64,000 nt of DNA from NCBI GenBank assembly GCA_025363385.1, contig JANYEA010000063.1, positions 1-64,000 on the forward strand. Reading direction: 5' to 3'. Made by a program: the position numbers and the translations under genes. The notes beneath the pieces were generated by a model. It was not told where the DNA came from. It was given only the letters and a program-made list of their open reading frames with translations, and searched no databases. Shown here piece after piece: positions 54,668 through 64,000 of the stretch. How positions within the stretch are numbered: the stretch's first letter is position 1; every line of letters begins with the position of its first letter. Source of the DNA: Bacteroidota bacterium (GTDB lineage Bacteria; Bacteroidota; Bacteroidia; Chitinophagales; Chitinophagaceae).

Positions 54668-56755
54668 TTAATAGAACTTAGAACGATTGTCGGTGATACT
54701 AGCTGATTTTTTGAGGGCATCCAAACCTCTAAAAGCAGACATACGAGCCGCTTGAATCAGAGTTTGTTTTACACCCGCTTCATCAATTGTAGCCATTTTA
54801 GCCGCATTGCTTTCTACACGAAGCGCATATACTCCAGAAGTTCCTATGATTAAATCACTCACTTTACCTTGAAGGGTTTTATTAAAAGCAGCACCAATTA
54901 CTTTTGGTTCACTACCCATATTAGGAATAAAAGGAGCTGCAAAAGAAAGACTATCCGCACGTTGTACTAATGTACCTGCACTGGCAGCAATTGCTTCCAA
55001 AGTGTTTCCTTTAATTTTAGTATCAATCAGGATCTTAGCTTTTTTAGCGCTTCTAACAATGTTCTCACAAAGCGGACGAGCTTCTGTTACAGACATAGTA
55101 CCTGCTTTATTAACTGCAGCAATGATGGCAACGATATATTTATCTCCCACTTCCTGAGGATCAGATACATCTCCAGTGGTATGTTCATAGATCCAACGAA
55201 CAAGTTGACGACTTGAGCCTAGTCCAACAATTTGATTATCATTTGCTTTTATATCATTACCAATCAGTAATTGCTTAGATGCTTTCAGTGCGTTTTCATC
55301 GAAAGACTTTCTGTTTTTTGCAGCAGCCGCAAATTGTGCAGCAGCAGTGTTTGCGCTACTAACGGTTTCGTTACTAGAAACAATTGCTTTTGATAAATAA
55401 GCAATCTTATAAGCAGGAGCAAAATTCTTTTGTCCAAGTATTTCTACATAATGGTAACCATAATCAACCTTAACAACACCTTTACTTCCTGTTGGATGAT
55501 CAAAAACATAATCGTTAAAAGGAATCACCATTTGTCCCTGAGGGAAAAAAGGATACACACCAGCTTTATCTTTACTACCAGGATCATCAGAATATTTTGT
55601 ACAAAGAGCAGCAAAATCAGCTCCACCTTTTACAGCAGCGACAATACTATCGATCAGTTTTTGTCCAACCGAATCAGCGCGAAGTTGTTGACCGGTCTGA
55701 GGATTGGTAGTTGCAATTAAAATATGACGAACCGTAACACTATCAGGCCAGTTTTTAGACCCTACCATCTTAGCAAGCACATAACTAGATCCGTCTAAAT
55801 AGGGTCCGTAAATAGTACCCACAGACATTTTAGTTAAAGAGTCTTTATTGGTTTGTTGCATTTTAGCTTTACTAAAATAACTATCGTAAAAAGGTAGGTC
55901 AGAACCCACTTTAGCTAGATACCCTTTCGCATCATTGGTAGCTTCAAAATCGTTTTGGTACGATTTTACTTGATTGTAAACAGTTAATGAATCTGTTTGC
56001 GAAGGAGCGGCGTTAAAACCAACATAAGCGATGGTTCTGGTTTCTTCTTCTTTTTTGAATTGGTTGCTATGTTTATTTACATAAGCACTAATTTCTTCGT
56101 CAGATACTTTAACGGTACTATCAGAGATAGATGCATAAGGTGCATAAGCATAAGAAACATTAGCAATTGCATTATTATCTGCAATTTGCTTTTCGATCAA
56201 CCATTTTGGCGCATAAGCAGCCTGTTGTAAAAGACCCTGGTATTTATTACGTAATGCTTGTTCGATGGTTGGTTCGATGTATACATTGTTAATCATATTA
56301 ACCTGTTCGGCATTTTTGCTTTTTTTAATTTGAGCAAAAGCTTGCTTAGCATCGTTCACACGAAATTCACCCGTTTTAGGATCGGTGAATTCTTGTCTTA
56401 ATGGAGAGTTTTCACCGAACAGAATATCAGACAATTCTTTTGAAGTAACCTGTAAACCAAGTTTATCATATTCTTGTTTTAATACAATCCGTTCAACTTC
56501 CTGGTTCCATAAAGAACCGATAAGTTGTTCTCTTTGGGCACCTTGAGAACCATACATTTTTTCTTGTAAGGTTAATTTTTCTTCGAAAGCTACACGCTCG
56601 ATCTTTTCACCATTAACTTTACCTAATGTGGTATTGTCGGTAGATCTTCCTCCACGACGTACACCATCTTGTAAAATAAATGCAATTAAGGCAAGTGCAA
56701 TGATTCCGAAAATAATCCAGGCACCTTTGTCACGAATACTTTGAATGACAGACAT
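54668..56755 (-). CDS. PpiD/SurA-like peptidyl-prolyl isomerase
   Basis: Inner-membrane-anchored periplasmic foldase of 695 aa. One membrane helix (12-29), a SurA_N-like chaperone region (about 40-215), a parvulin domain (341-441: 'SVTVRHILIAT', 'GADFAALCTKYSDDPGSKDKAG', 'YGYHYVEIL') and a second helical C-terminal part. It follows the E. coli PpiD layout and should help outer-membrane protein folding. Single gene with its own terminator and a long AT-rich upstream region. Confidence 0.9.
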   Translation of the reverse strand: MSVIQSIRDKGAWIIFGIIALALIAFILQDGVRRGGRSTDNTTLGKVNGEKIERVAFEEKLTLQEKMYGSQGAQREQLIGSLWNQEVERIVLKQEYDKLGLQVTSKELSDILFGENSPLRQEFTDPKTGEFRVNDAKQAFAQIKKSKNAEQVNMINNVYIEPTIEQALRNKYQGLLQQAAYAPKWLIEKQIADNNAIANVSYAYAPYASISDSTVKVSDEEISAYVNKHSNQFKKEEETRTIAYVGFNAAPSQTDSLTVYNQVKSYQNDFEATNDAKGYLAKVGSDLPFYDSYFSKAKMQQTNKDSLTKMSVGTIYGPYLDGSSYVLAKMVGSKNWPDSVTVRHILIATTNPQTGQQLRADSVGQKLIDSIVAAVKGGADFAALCTKYSDDPGSKDKAGVYPFFPQGQMVIPFNDYVFDHPTGSKGVVKVDYGYHYVEILGQKNFAPAYKIAYLSKAIVSSNETVSSANTAAAQFAAAAKNRKSFDENALKASKQLLIGNDIKANDNQIVGLGSSRQLVRWIYEHTTGDVSDPQEVGDKYIVAIIAAVNKAGTMSVTEARPLCENIVRSAKKAKILIDTKIKGNTLEAIAASAGTLVQRADSLSFAAPFIPNMGSEPKVIGAAFNKTLQGKVSDLIIGTSGVYALRVESNAAKMATIDEAGVKQTLIQAARMSAFRGLDALKKSASITDNRSKFY

Positions 56756-57331
56756 AATAGACGATTAAATAATTGATTTTAAGGATGGCAAAAATAGGGG
56801 AAAAAACATTAGAATAAGTTGTGGAAAAGCGTTGTAAAGCATTAATTGGGGCTATTTTGCCGTGTCGGGGTTTATAAGTTGGTGGTTGATTTGGCTGGAA
56901 TAATCTAAAAACGTGATAATCAGACCAAAATACTATCCACATGGGCCTGTGCTAAAATTGCAAAAGCGGTGTAAAACTCGCAAAAATGACTTTTGAAAAG
57001 TGGATACCAGTGGAATAAGTTGAGCTGTTTTTGATGATTTTAAGGAATCGGAGTTTTTAAACGCATTCTATACTTAGTTAATTAACAGTTATTAAAAAGT
57101 GGATACCTAGAAAAATAATATGTGAAATGGTTTTTAAGATATTGTGGAAATGATAGATAAAATGTAGTGTTACTTATTATTTACTATGTGAAATAACTGT
57201 GAATATAAGTGTATAAGCACGTAATAATTAACTTTGCTATTTGGGGATAACAAACTTATTAAGATATTAACAGCCCTAATAGTAATAGTGGGTTATATAA
57301 ATAAGTATTATTAAATACTATTACAAGGATT
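56756..57331. other. AT-rich divergent intergenic region with DnaA-box-like sites
   Basis: About 576 gene-free bases between ppiD-like and nadA, which diverge. It holds an exact 13-bp direct repeat AAAAGTGGATACC (56996-57008 and 57095-57107), CTATCCACA near 56933 and TGTGGAAAA near 56821, each 8 of 9 bases of the DnaA box TTATCCACA, plus weaker relatives. The right half is very AT-rich. It surely carries both promoters; an additional role in DnaA binding or origin function is speculation. Confidence 0.4.
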
Positions 57332-58333
57332 ATGAACATTTCAAAAGAGAAGATTTTAGAAAAAGGTTTTGTTGATCTAGAATTAGATCCACAATTGGAT
57401 TTATTTGCCGAGATTGAGCGTCTAAAGAAAAAGAAGCATGCAATCATTTTGGCGCACTACTACCAGGAACCCGATATTCAGGATGTGGCAGATTATATCG
57501 GTGATAGTTTGGGTTTAGCACAGAAGGCTGAACAAACCGATGCAGAGATGATAGTCTTTGCTGGCGTGCATTTCATGGCAGAGACTGCAAAGATTTTAAA
57601 CCCTGGAAAAAAGGTTTTATTACCCGATTTAAGAGCGGGATGTTCTTTGGCAGATAGCGCACCAGTTGATATTTTCAAAACTTATAAAGATAAAAACCCA
57701 GATCATTTAGTGGTATCTTATATCAACTGTTCAGCGGATATAAAAGCTTTATCTGATATTATTTGTACCTCCGGAAATGCAGAAGCCATTATTGCAAGTA
57801 TTCCAAAAGAGCAACCTATTATATTTGCCCCGGATAGAAATTTAGGTGCCTATCTAAATAAGATTACCGGAAGAAATATGTTATTATGGAATGGTGCATG
57901 TATGGTGCATGAAATATTTAGTTTAGAGAAGATTACTAAATTAAAAATTCGCCATCCTAAAGCTAAATTAATTTCACATCCTGAATGTGAAGATGCTATT
58001 TTAAGAATTTCAGATTTTGTAGGTAGTACCACACAATTACTAAAATATACCCTTAAAGATTCTACACAAGAATATATTGTGGCTACTGAAACAGGTATCC
58101 TGCATCAAATGCAACAAAACAACCCAAATAAGACCTTTATTCCTGCACCACCTACCAACAACTGTGCATGTAATGATTGCCCTCACATGAAGCTAAATAC
58201 CCTCGAGAAACTGTATTTATGTATGGAATATGAGGCCCCGGAAATTACCATGGAAGAAAATTTGAGGCTTGCCGCTAAAAAACCAATGGATCGTATGTTA
58301 GCAATTAGCAGGGCGGCTGGTTTAATTGGGTAA
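57332..58333 (+). CDS. nadA: Quinolinate synthase
   Basis: Iron-sulfur enzyme of 333 aa that condenses iminoaspartate with dihydroxyacetone phosphate to quinolinate, the NAD ring precursor. Conserved '[26 protein letters not shown]', Cys104 in 'RAGCSLAD', Cys190 in 'NGACMVHE' and the C-terminal Cys278, Cys280 and Cys283 ('[11 protein letters not shown]') supply the 4Fe-4S ligands. nadB and nadC are not in the window. A terminator follows. Confidence 0.95.
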   Translation: MNISKEKILEKGFVDLELDPQLDLFAEIERLKKKKHAIILAHYYQEPDIQDVADYIGDSLGLAQKAEQTDAEMIVFAGVHFMAETAKILNPGKKVLLPDLRAGCSLADSAPVDIFKTYKDKNPDHLVVSYINCSADIKALSDIICTSGNAEAIIASIPKEQPIIFAPDRNLGAYLNKITGRNMLLWNGACMVHEIFSLEKITKLKIRHPKAKLISHPECEDAILRISDFVGSTTQLLKYTLKDSTQEYIVATETGILHQMQQNNPNKTFIPAPPTNNCACNDCPHMKLNTLEKLYLCMEYEAPEITMEENLRLAAKKPMDRMLAISRAAGLIG

Positions 58334-58368
58334 AATTAATAAAATACAGAAAAAAGGCATTTTGGCAA

Positions 58369-58394
58369 AAAAACGGGCTATTTTGCCCGTTTTT
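58369..58394 (+). terminator. Terminator between nadA and recA
   Basis: AAAAACGGGC (58369-58378) and GCCCGTTTTT (58385-58394) form a 10-bp stem with loop TATTTT. Confidence 0.88.
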
Positions 58395-58516
58395 AGTGTA
58401 AAAATGTTTTAGTTTGGCTAAAAAAAACCCTTTTTTAAAAACCCTTAATTAGCTTCACAATGAAAAAAATTTGAAGAAACTAAAGGGGTTAGTAAAATAA
58501 ATACTAAAATTATTAG

Positions 58517-58544
58517 TTTATAATAAAAAATACGCCTACTTTTA
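58517..58544 (+). promoter_or_regulatory. Possible promoter of recA
   Basis: TTTA, a 16-bp spacer and TACTTTTA, with the same spacing as the asnS promoter and one mismatch in each box. No LexA-type palindrome was found in the upstream region. Confidence 0.35.
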
Positions 58545-58578
58545 TTTTCCATTAAATTTCAATTCTAAATAACCCATT

Positions 58579-59589
58579 ATGAGCAACGCAGAAAAATTAA
58601 AAGCATTAAAACTTACCATCGACAAGATCGATAAAGACTATGGTAAAGGAAGTGTGATGATGATGAACGAAAAAAGTATGGACGCGATGGAAGTAATTTC
58701 AACGGGTTCCATTGGATTAGACTGCGCGCTCGGGGTGGGTGGTTTACCAAAAGGAAGAATTATTGAAATATACGGACCAGAATCTTCGGGTAAAACAACC
58801 CTGGCGATTCATGTGATTGCTGAAGCACAGAAAAAAGGGGGTATGTGTGCTATTATTGATGCGGAGCACGCTTTTGACAGTTCTTATGCGAAAGCTCTAG
58901 GGGTAGATGTAGATAATCTATTGATTTCTCAGCCAGATTATGGTGAGCAGGCTTTAGAAATCGCAGATCGTCTGATTCTTTCTGGTGCTTTAGATGTTGT
59001 GGTAATTGACTCAGTAGCAGCACTGGTTCCTAAAAGTGAATTAGAAGGTGAAATGGGGGATAGTAAAATGGGTTTACACGCCAGGTTAATGAGTCAGGCA
59101 CTTAGAAAATTAACTGCCACTATTAATAAAACAAACACAATCTGTATTTTCATCAATCAGTTACGCGAGAAGATCGGAGTGATGTTTGGAAATCCAGAAA
59201 CCACCACGGGTGGTAATGCCCTGAAGTTCTACGCCTCAGTGCGTTTGGATATTAGAAGGATGACTCAGATCAAAGATGGAGATACTGCAGTAGGGAACCA
59301 CGTAAAAGTAAAAGTGGTAAAAAACAAAGTGGCGCCGCCATTCAGAGCTGCAGAATTTGACATTGTTTTTGGAGAAGGTATTAGTAAAGTGGGTGAAATC
59401 ATCGATATGGGTGTTGAATTGGGTATTGTAAATAAAAGCGGAAGTTGGTTTAGCTATGAAGCCAATAAATTGGGTCAGGGAAGGGATTCTGTGAAAACTT
59501 TATTACACGACAATCCAGAACTAGCCAATGAAATAGAAGCAAAAATTCGCGCAAAAATTGCAGAAGCAAAAGTTGTAGCAGAAGCATAA
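58579..59589 (+). CDS. recA: Recombinase RecA
   Basis: Strand-exchange ATPase of 336 aa for homologous recombination and the SOS response. Walker A 'GPESSGKT' (66-73), '[11 protein letters not shown]' Walker B, loop '[22 protein letters not shown]' and loop L2 region '[22 protein letters not shown]' are all standard. No intein is present. Own promoter and strong terminator. Confidence 0.98.
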   Translation: MSNAEKLKALKLTIDKIDKDYGKGSVMMMNEKSMDAMEVISTGSIGLDCALGVGGLPKGRIIEIYGPESSGKTTLAIHVIAEAQKKGGMCAIIDAEHAFDSSYAKALGVDVDNLLISQPDYGEQALEIADRLILSGALDVVVIDSVAALVPKSELEGEMGDSKMGLHARLMSQALRKLTATINKTNTICIFINQLREKIGVMFGNPETTTGGNALKFYASVRLDIRRMTQIKDGDTAVGNHVKVKVVKNKVAPPFRAAEFDIVFGEGISKVGEIIDMGVELGIVNKSGSWFSYEANKLGQGRDSVKTLLHDNPELANEIEAKIRAKIAEAKVVAEA

Positions 59590-59615
59590 AATAGTTTGAT
59601 GGGTTAGTAAGCCGG

Positions 59616-59641
59616 GCCATCCTGAAAGGGATGGCTTTTTT
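59616..59641 (+). terminator. Terminator of recA
   Basis: GCCATCC (59616-59622) pairs with GGATGGC (59629-59635), followed by six T. Confidence 0.9.
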
Positions 59642-59778
59642 GTGCCTGCTCAAATAGTGCAATTAATAGCAGGAATTGAATACTATAACCCGTATTTATA
59701 CGTTCTAAGACACAGATTCCAGGTGAAACAACACCCGGCTGGTAAAGAATTACATAAAAATTAAATAGGTAAAAAATA

Positions 59779-60963
59779 ATGAAGTCAAACTCCTACATCC
59801 CTGCCCTCACAGGCGTAAGAGCCATTGCTGCGTTTTTGGTATTTTTTCATCACTTTAACCAGTTGGATTTCCCCTTTCCCTTAAGAAGAACCCTGAATGA
59901 ATTTCACATGGGTGTAACCATGTTTTTTCTTTTGAGTGGATTTTTAATTTGCATGCGTTATTACGACTCTTGCGAATTATCTGAAACCTGGTTTAGAAAG
60001 TATATTAGAAACAGAATCGCACGGATCTATCCCATGTACTTATTATTGACCTTAGCTACATTTGGTCTGTATTTTTTATTTGGGGGAGAAGCTAGTGTGT
60101 TAAATGGATTTGAATCACCCTGGATCTTGTTATTACTGAATGTGTTTTTTTTGAGAGGATTTTTTGATGACTTTAAGTTTACTGGTGTGGGTCAGGGCTG
60201 GTCTTTAACTGTGGAAGAATCCTTTTATTTTTTAGCACCTTTGTTTTTCATGCAAATGAAAAAGAATAAAAAAGCAATTGTGTATTTGCCCATTCTGCTT
60301 TTATCAACAGGAGCATTACTGGTATTGATCTTTAGAAACTTTTCTTTCTTTGGCTTTTTCGGAAATTTCACCTTTATGTTCCTCTATACTTTTCTGGGTA
60401 GGTGCGTTGAGTTTTTTATTGGAATGGGTTTGGCATTAATTGTGTTGAAACAAAACGAAAAAGATAGAAAGTATCCGATATACACCCTTCTGGGAATTCT
60501 GGGAATTGCTGGAAGTATTGCAATCATGGCAAGTGTACCATTAGATGGAATTGAATACGGCTTATATCACCCAGTTGGAATTGTAACCAACAATTTGATC
60601 TTGCCAATTGGAATTGCGTTTTTTTATTTTGGTATCATCAAAGAAAAATCCCTAATTAGAAATTTTCTTTCTTCAGCCACCATGCAATTGCTGGGTAAAA
60701 GCTCTTATATATTTTATTTGATACATATTGGCGTGATTGCCAATTTTACTAAAATATGGACGAGATCTGGCGTAGATGCTTTTTATAATTGGTTAGACCT
60801 GAAAGGATTTGATTGGTTATCGGAACACTTAAATGATAGTGTGTTATTTATTGCAATCGTATTTATTTTTCTGAATCTGGTATCTATTCTTTTATATAAA
60901 ACAATTGAGGAGCCGGTGAATTTATATATACGAAGATCAAAATTATTGGTGAAAAATGTTTAG
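59779..60963 (+). CDS. Membrane acyltransferase (acyltransferase_3/OafA-like)
   Basis: Inner-membrane protein of 394 aa with about ten hydrophobic helices. Signature 'YIPALTGVRAIAAFLVFFHH' at the N-terminus with the catalytic His, then 'FHMGVTMFFLLSGFLI', 'RNRIARIYPMYLLL' and 'GQGWSLTVEESFYFLAP'. Such enzymes add acetyl or other acyl groups to surface sugars or peptidoglycan. No SGNH domain is fused. The next gene, an esterase-like protein, overlaps by 8 bases, so the pair may add and remove acyl groups on the same polymer (inference). Confidence 0.88.
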   Translation: MKSNSYIPALTGVRAIAAFLVFFHHFNQLDFPFPLRRTLNEFHMGVTMFFLLSGFLICMRYYDSCELSETWFRKYIRNRIARIYPMYLLLTLATFGLYFLFGGEASVLNGFESPWILLLLNVFFLRGFFDDFKFTGVGQGWSLTVEESFYFLAPLFFMQMKKNKKAIVYLPILLLSTGALLVLIFRNFSFFGFFGNFTFMFLYTFLGRCVEFFIGMGLALIVLKQNEKDRKYPIYTLLGILGIAGSIAIMASVPLDGIEYGLYHPVGIVTNNLILPIGIAFFYFGIIKEKSLIRNFLSSATMQLLGKSSYIFYLIHIGVIANFTKIWTRSGVDAFYNWLDLKGFDWLSEHLNDSVLFIAIVFIFLNLVSILLYKTIEEPVNLYIRRSKLLVKNV

Positions 60964-62797
60964 TGTAAGAACTTTGGTAAACGCAAATTTTATTTTTGAA
61001 CTATTGGGATTCTTGAATAAAAGAATCAGGAGAAAATATTGCCTTTCATTGATTATGCTTCTTTCGTTCTTATTGATAAACAAAACCTGGGCAACTTCTT
61101 CTTCCGAAAAAGATTTTTCCTTGTCTACCAATTTCGGTCAGGTTAATATTTCAATTACGCCTACAGAAAAAAATGGGGCATTTACAAAAAAGACTGGCGT
61201 CGGCTATAAGCTACTTATTAAGAACGGAGAGTCTGAAGATCAGGCGGGAATTATCTATTATAAAATAGAAAACGAAACAGGCACTACTACCCTGGAAAAA
61301 ACTTTTGATGTTAGTGTACCCGGAAATAAAAAATTAGAAACCACAATCATGATACCACATTCTATTGATGGTTCTTATAAAATTAGTTTCCATGTAGAAT
61401 TAAACAATTTAAAATCTGTTTTTAATTTTAATTTTGTTTATAACGAAACAGAGGGCAAAGCTTTAAAAGGAAAGCCAGTTGTTGAAAATACTGATACCGG
61501 CACCAGCGCAGAGAATCCAGAAACAGAAGGAGAAATCAAAACGCTATTAAAGCCAAGCAATTTTGATGGAACCTTTGTAGGAAAAGAATCGATTATATAT
61601 AATTTAGAGTTGCGTAATACGTATCCAATTGCACAAGAAGGTACTTTTAAATACACAGTAAAAGAAGCCACAACCGGCACTGTAATTTCAGAAAAAAAAT
61701 ACGATGTTAAGCTAGGTAGAAAAGACAGCAAGAGCTTTAAATTAAAAATTGCTACACCCCCACAAGCCGGCATTTATAATATTGAATTTGCCATTAACAC
61801 AAGTACTTATGATGATACAACACATTATGCGTTTGGGTATGAGATTGCACAAATAAAATCGCCGTATCATCGCCCCGACGATTTTGATGAATTCTGGAGA
61901 ACTGCAATTGATGAACTAGCATCCGTAAACCCTTCTTATAAAATTGAAGAGGACTTTGAACAGAGTAATAAATTGTTCAGTGTATATAGGGTTGAAATGT
62001 CGTCGATCGATAATATTAGAATCAACGGCTGGCTCACCATTCCAAAAACAGCAATGGGTGGCAAGTTCCCGGTACTATTGGGTTTCGGAGGATATCAGGT
62101 TTTGGCCAAACCCTTATTTTTTGATGAGTTTGTATCATTCACGGTTAATGTGCGTGGAGCAGACAGAAATAATATGTCTGACATAAATCCTACGAATCAA
62201 GACATACTTACACTTAATATTAATGACCCTGCAAAATATGTGTATCGTGGGATCTATATGGATTGTTTAAGGTTTGTTGATTTTATTTTTGCGAACGATA
62301 ATATGGGATTTGATTTAAATAGGATTGCTGTATTTGGTGGAAGTCAGGGTGGTTCTTTTGCACTGGTAACTGCTGCCCTACTAAACAAAAAAATTAAAAC
62401 CTGTGTGGCAGATAACCCCACATTTTGTGATTACCATGTGAATGTTTTCATGGAACCACAAATTAGGGAGGCTTCTTTTGTGTTAGAATATTTAGGAAAA
62501 TATCTACGTTCTAACGCTAACTTTTTTACAAAAGAAGAAATGTTACAAACCCTAAGTTATTTTGAAATACAGAATTTCATGCCAAAAATAAAATGTCCCA
62601 TATTATTTGGTGTGGGTTTGTTAGATCCACTTGCACCGGCGGTTACGACCATTGGTGCGTATAACAAAATGAATCGTGATGTAATCAAAGAAAGCGAGAT
62701 TTATATTTTTCCCGAGTTGGCACACGAAGTACCGGAAAGACACAATACGTTTAAAAGTACCTGGTTTTTTGAAAAATTAACCAAGGGTAAAAAGTGA
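60956..62797 (+). CDS. Exported acetyl-xylan-esterase-like alpha/beta hydrolase
   Basis: Protein of 613 aa. The N-terminus has a hydrophobic stretch (about 28-47) acting as signal peptide or anchor; an alternative start at Met34 is possible. Two beta-sandwich regions (about 55-160 and 185-295) precede a C-terminal esterase of the acetyl xylan esterase/cephalosporin deacetylase type: 'YHRPDDFDEFW', Ser463 in 'GGSQGG', Asp557 in 'GLLDPLAP' and His590 in 'ELAHEVP'. It should remove acetyl groups from a polysaccharide or antibiotic. It overlaps the acyltransferase gene by 8 bases and is followed after 4 bases by an outer-membrane protein gene. Confidence 0.83.
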   Translation: MFSVRTLVNANFIFELLGFLNKRIRRKYCLSLIMLLSFLLINKTWATSSSEKDFSLSTNFGQVNISITPTEKNGAFTKKTGVGYKLLIKNGESEDQAGIIYYKIENETGTTTLEKTFDVSVPGNKKLETTIMIPHSIDGSYKISFHVELNNLKSVFNFNFVYNETEGKALKGKPVVENTDTGTSAENPETEGEIKTLLKPSNFDGTFVGKESIIYNLELRNTYPIAQEGTFKYTVKEATTGTVISEKKYDVKLGRKDSKSFKLKIATPPQAGIYNIEFAINTSTYDDTTHYAFGYEIAQIKSPYHRPDDFDEFWRTAIDELASVNPSYKIEEDFEQSNKLFSVYRVEMSSIDNIRINGWLTIPKTAMGGKFPVLLGFGGYQVLAKPLFFDEFVSFTVNVRGADRNNMSDINPTNQDILTLNINDPAKYVYRGIYMDCLRFVDFIFANDNMGFDLNRIAVFGGSQGGSFALVTAALLNKKIKTCVADNPTFCDYHVNVFMEPQIREASFVLEYLGKYLRSNANFFTKEEMLQTLSYFEIQNFMPKIKCPILFGVGLLDPLAPAVTTIGAYNKMNRDVIKESEIYIFPELAHEVPERHNTFKSTWFFEKLTKGKK

Positions 62798-62801
62798 TAA
62801 T

Positions 62802-63620
62802 ATGGCTATGAAAAAGTTTCTATTTTTTTTAATATTTATTTGCTTTGCGGGTATGGCAAAAGCAGATTGGCCGGTTGGCAAAAAGAGAATGATGATCACC
62901 CCATCGTTTTCTTATTTCTACACAGCCAGGGTATTTGATTCTACAGGTAGAATTAAAGCATCGGCAAATGGAGACCAGTTCATTTCTAAAACCCTGGGTA
63001 TCTATGGTCTTGCTGGTATGTCGAGAAGGTTTGATCTGATCTTCAACATTCCTATTTCAAATATCACTGCGAAAAATATTTATGTAAAAGAAACGAAAAC
63101 CGGAATTGGTGATGCAATGTTTGGCTTTGCCTATCATACACCTTCTAATAGCTTAAAAAGCTTTTTTACTATGAAGGCTTTGGTTATTCTTCCAGTGTAT
63201 AGTAACGTAAGTGCACCCTATATGGGATATGGTTCAAAAGGCGCTAGGGTTGCTGCGAATTATTCTTTTAGTCCGAAAAAAAGAAGCTTCGCCGTAGTAG
63301 AAGGCGCATATGCCAGGTATTTTGATGACAAGGATGGGCCGAATCAATATTCATTAGATCTTACTTATGGAAAAGAACTTTCCAATGGATTTTTACTGTC
63401 TTTCTCTTACAATCATATTTCCTCTATCAGTGATAATAAATCTTTTAGTACCAATTTGAACTTAAACAAAGACTTTATGTCGGGCAAAATTTCCTGCGCC
63501 TTCGGAAAAAAAGTTAGCAGAACAATCACCCCATATATTCAAACCTTTTATACCTTGTATGGTAGAAATGCGGGTCAGGGTTTTGGAGGCTCCGTATTTG
63601 TAGCTTTAAAAATTCCATAA
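62802..63620 (+). CDS. Outer-membrane beta-barrel-like protein, 272 aa
   Basis: Signal peptide 'MAMKKFLFFLIFICFAGMAKA', then alternating amphipathic strands with many Tyr, Phe, Gly and Ser ('TPSFSYFYTARVFD', 'LLSFSYNHISSISD', 'ITPYIQTFYTLYGR') ending in 'VALKIP'. This is the look of a transporter-like or adhesin-like outer-membrane barrel; no exact family is recognised. Last of a three-gene cluster with the acyltransferase and the esterase. A second ATG lies 2 codons downstream of the chosen start. Confidence 0.7.
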   Translation: MAMKKFLFFLIFICFAGMAKADWPVGKKRMMITPSFSYFYTARVFDSTGRIKASANGDQFISKTLGIYGLAGMSRRFDLIFNIPISNITAKNIYVKETKTGIGDAMFGFAYHTPSNSLKSFFTMKALVILPVYSNVSAPYMGYGSKGARVAANYSFSPKKRSFAVVEGAYARYFDDKDGPNQYSLDLTYGKELSNGFLLSFSYNHISSISDNKSFSTNLNLNKDFMSGKISCAFGKKVSRTITPYIQTFYTLYGRNAGQGFGGSVFVALKIP

Positions 63621-63658
63621 ACCACCAATCGTTCAACAGCTAAAACGCGAATTAAAGT

Positions 63659-64000
63659 TTGATCTATTATTTATTAAAACCCTTTATTCGTTTTGCTTTA
63701 GCCATATTTTGCCCGGGCTTACACAGGCATAACAGAACCACTGTAAACATCAATGGTCCTGTATTAATTGCAGCAAATCATCCCAACTCATTTCTCGATG
63801 CCATCATCATTGCTTCCATCTTTGATAGACCGATTTATTTTCTAGCCCGTGGCGACGCATTTCATAAGCCCTGGCATAATAGGCTATTACGCACACTTCA
63901 TATGTTTCCGGTATACCGTTTAAGAGAGGGCAAACAATACCTGGGTTTAAACGCAGACGCTTTTGAAAACAGTAGAAAAGTATTGAGCAAAAATGGGATT
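63659..64000 (+). CDS. Lysophospholipid (PlsC-type) acyltransferase, partial
   Basis: The first 114 codons of a gene cut by the window end. The frame begins at TTG (63659), right after an in-frame TAA: 'MIYYLLKPFIRFALAIF'. The PlsC block I motif 'NHPNSFLD' (NHxxxxD) follows, then 'YFLARGDAF' and 'MFPVYRLREGK', the next conserved blocks. It should acylate lysophosphatidate or a similar lysolipid at the membrane. The start choice is tentative. Confidence 0.8.
   Translation, partial: MIYYLLKPFIRFALAIFCPGLHRHNRTTVNINGPVLIAANHPNSFLDAIIIASIFDRPIYFLARGDAFHKPWHNRLLRTLHMFPVYRLREGKQYLGLNADAFENSRKVLSKNGI

Overview
The window looks like a chromosome segment of a Bacteroidota bacterium, most likely of the Chitinophagaceae type. 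Pointers are a PorP/SprF-like protein followed by a giant PKD-repeat protein with a type B type IX secretion C-terminus, a DUF2480 protein, promoter boxes of the TAnnTTTG type, few Shine-Dalgarno sequences and moderate-to-low GC. No species can be named from the sequence alone.

Region 1 (1-1304): an HNH nuclease gene on the minus strand and a terminator hairpin, ending at a 13-bp copy of the 3' end of tRNA-Phe.

Region 2 (1305-21574): a genomic island of about 20.3 kb inserted in the 3' end of tRNA-Phe (GAA). It is bounded by 13-bp direct repeats and carries a tyrosine recombinase near each end. Part (a) (3435-13479) is a probable anti-phage operon: a TIR-like/P-loop NTPase (1294 aa), a trypsin-like protease fused to a STAND-like NTPase (1584 aa) and a metallo-beta-lactamase-fold hydrolase, recalling type 1 AVAST (Avs1). 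Part (b) (13798-19976) is a one-direction series of a PLD nuclease, two PD-(D/E)XK-like proteins, a broken small gene, an exported protein and an SF2 helicase. Four of its spacers are large imperfect palindromes with related arms. They look like attC sites of a cassette array that lacks an integron integrase.

Region 3 (21575-33230): tRNA-Phe, a pentameric ligand-gated-channel-like protein, an Ate1/Bpt-like aminoacyl-transferase, and the PorP-like plus 2533-aa T9SS cargo pair. A gene-free stretch before that pair holds a perfect 30-bp palindrome.

Region 4 (33231-64000): ordinary core chromosome. It holds asnS, rho, an S9 peptidase, nadD, feoA, ybeY, mnmG, an AsmA-like protein, paired amidohydrolase-like genes, polA, an NTF2-like protein, a sterol desaturase family protein, DUF2480, a PpiD-like foldase, nadA and recA. 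It ends with an envelope cluster of acyltransferase, esterase, outer-membrane barrel and the start of a PlsC-type acyltransferase. Three parS-like 16-mers (two perfect, one with one mismatch) lie between ybeY and mnmG, and gene direction switches from mostly minus to mostly plus there, so the replication origin may be close.

Many starts were moved from the longest possible frame to an internal ATG where the N-terminus of the family or a signal peptide supported it; each case is noted. All functional calls rest on motif reading, without database searches.
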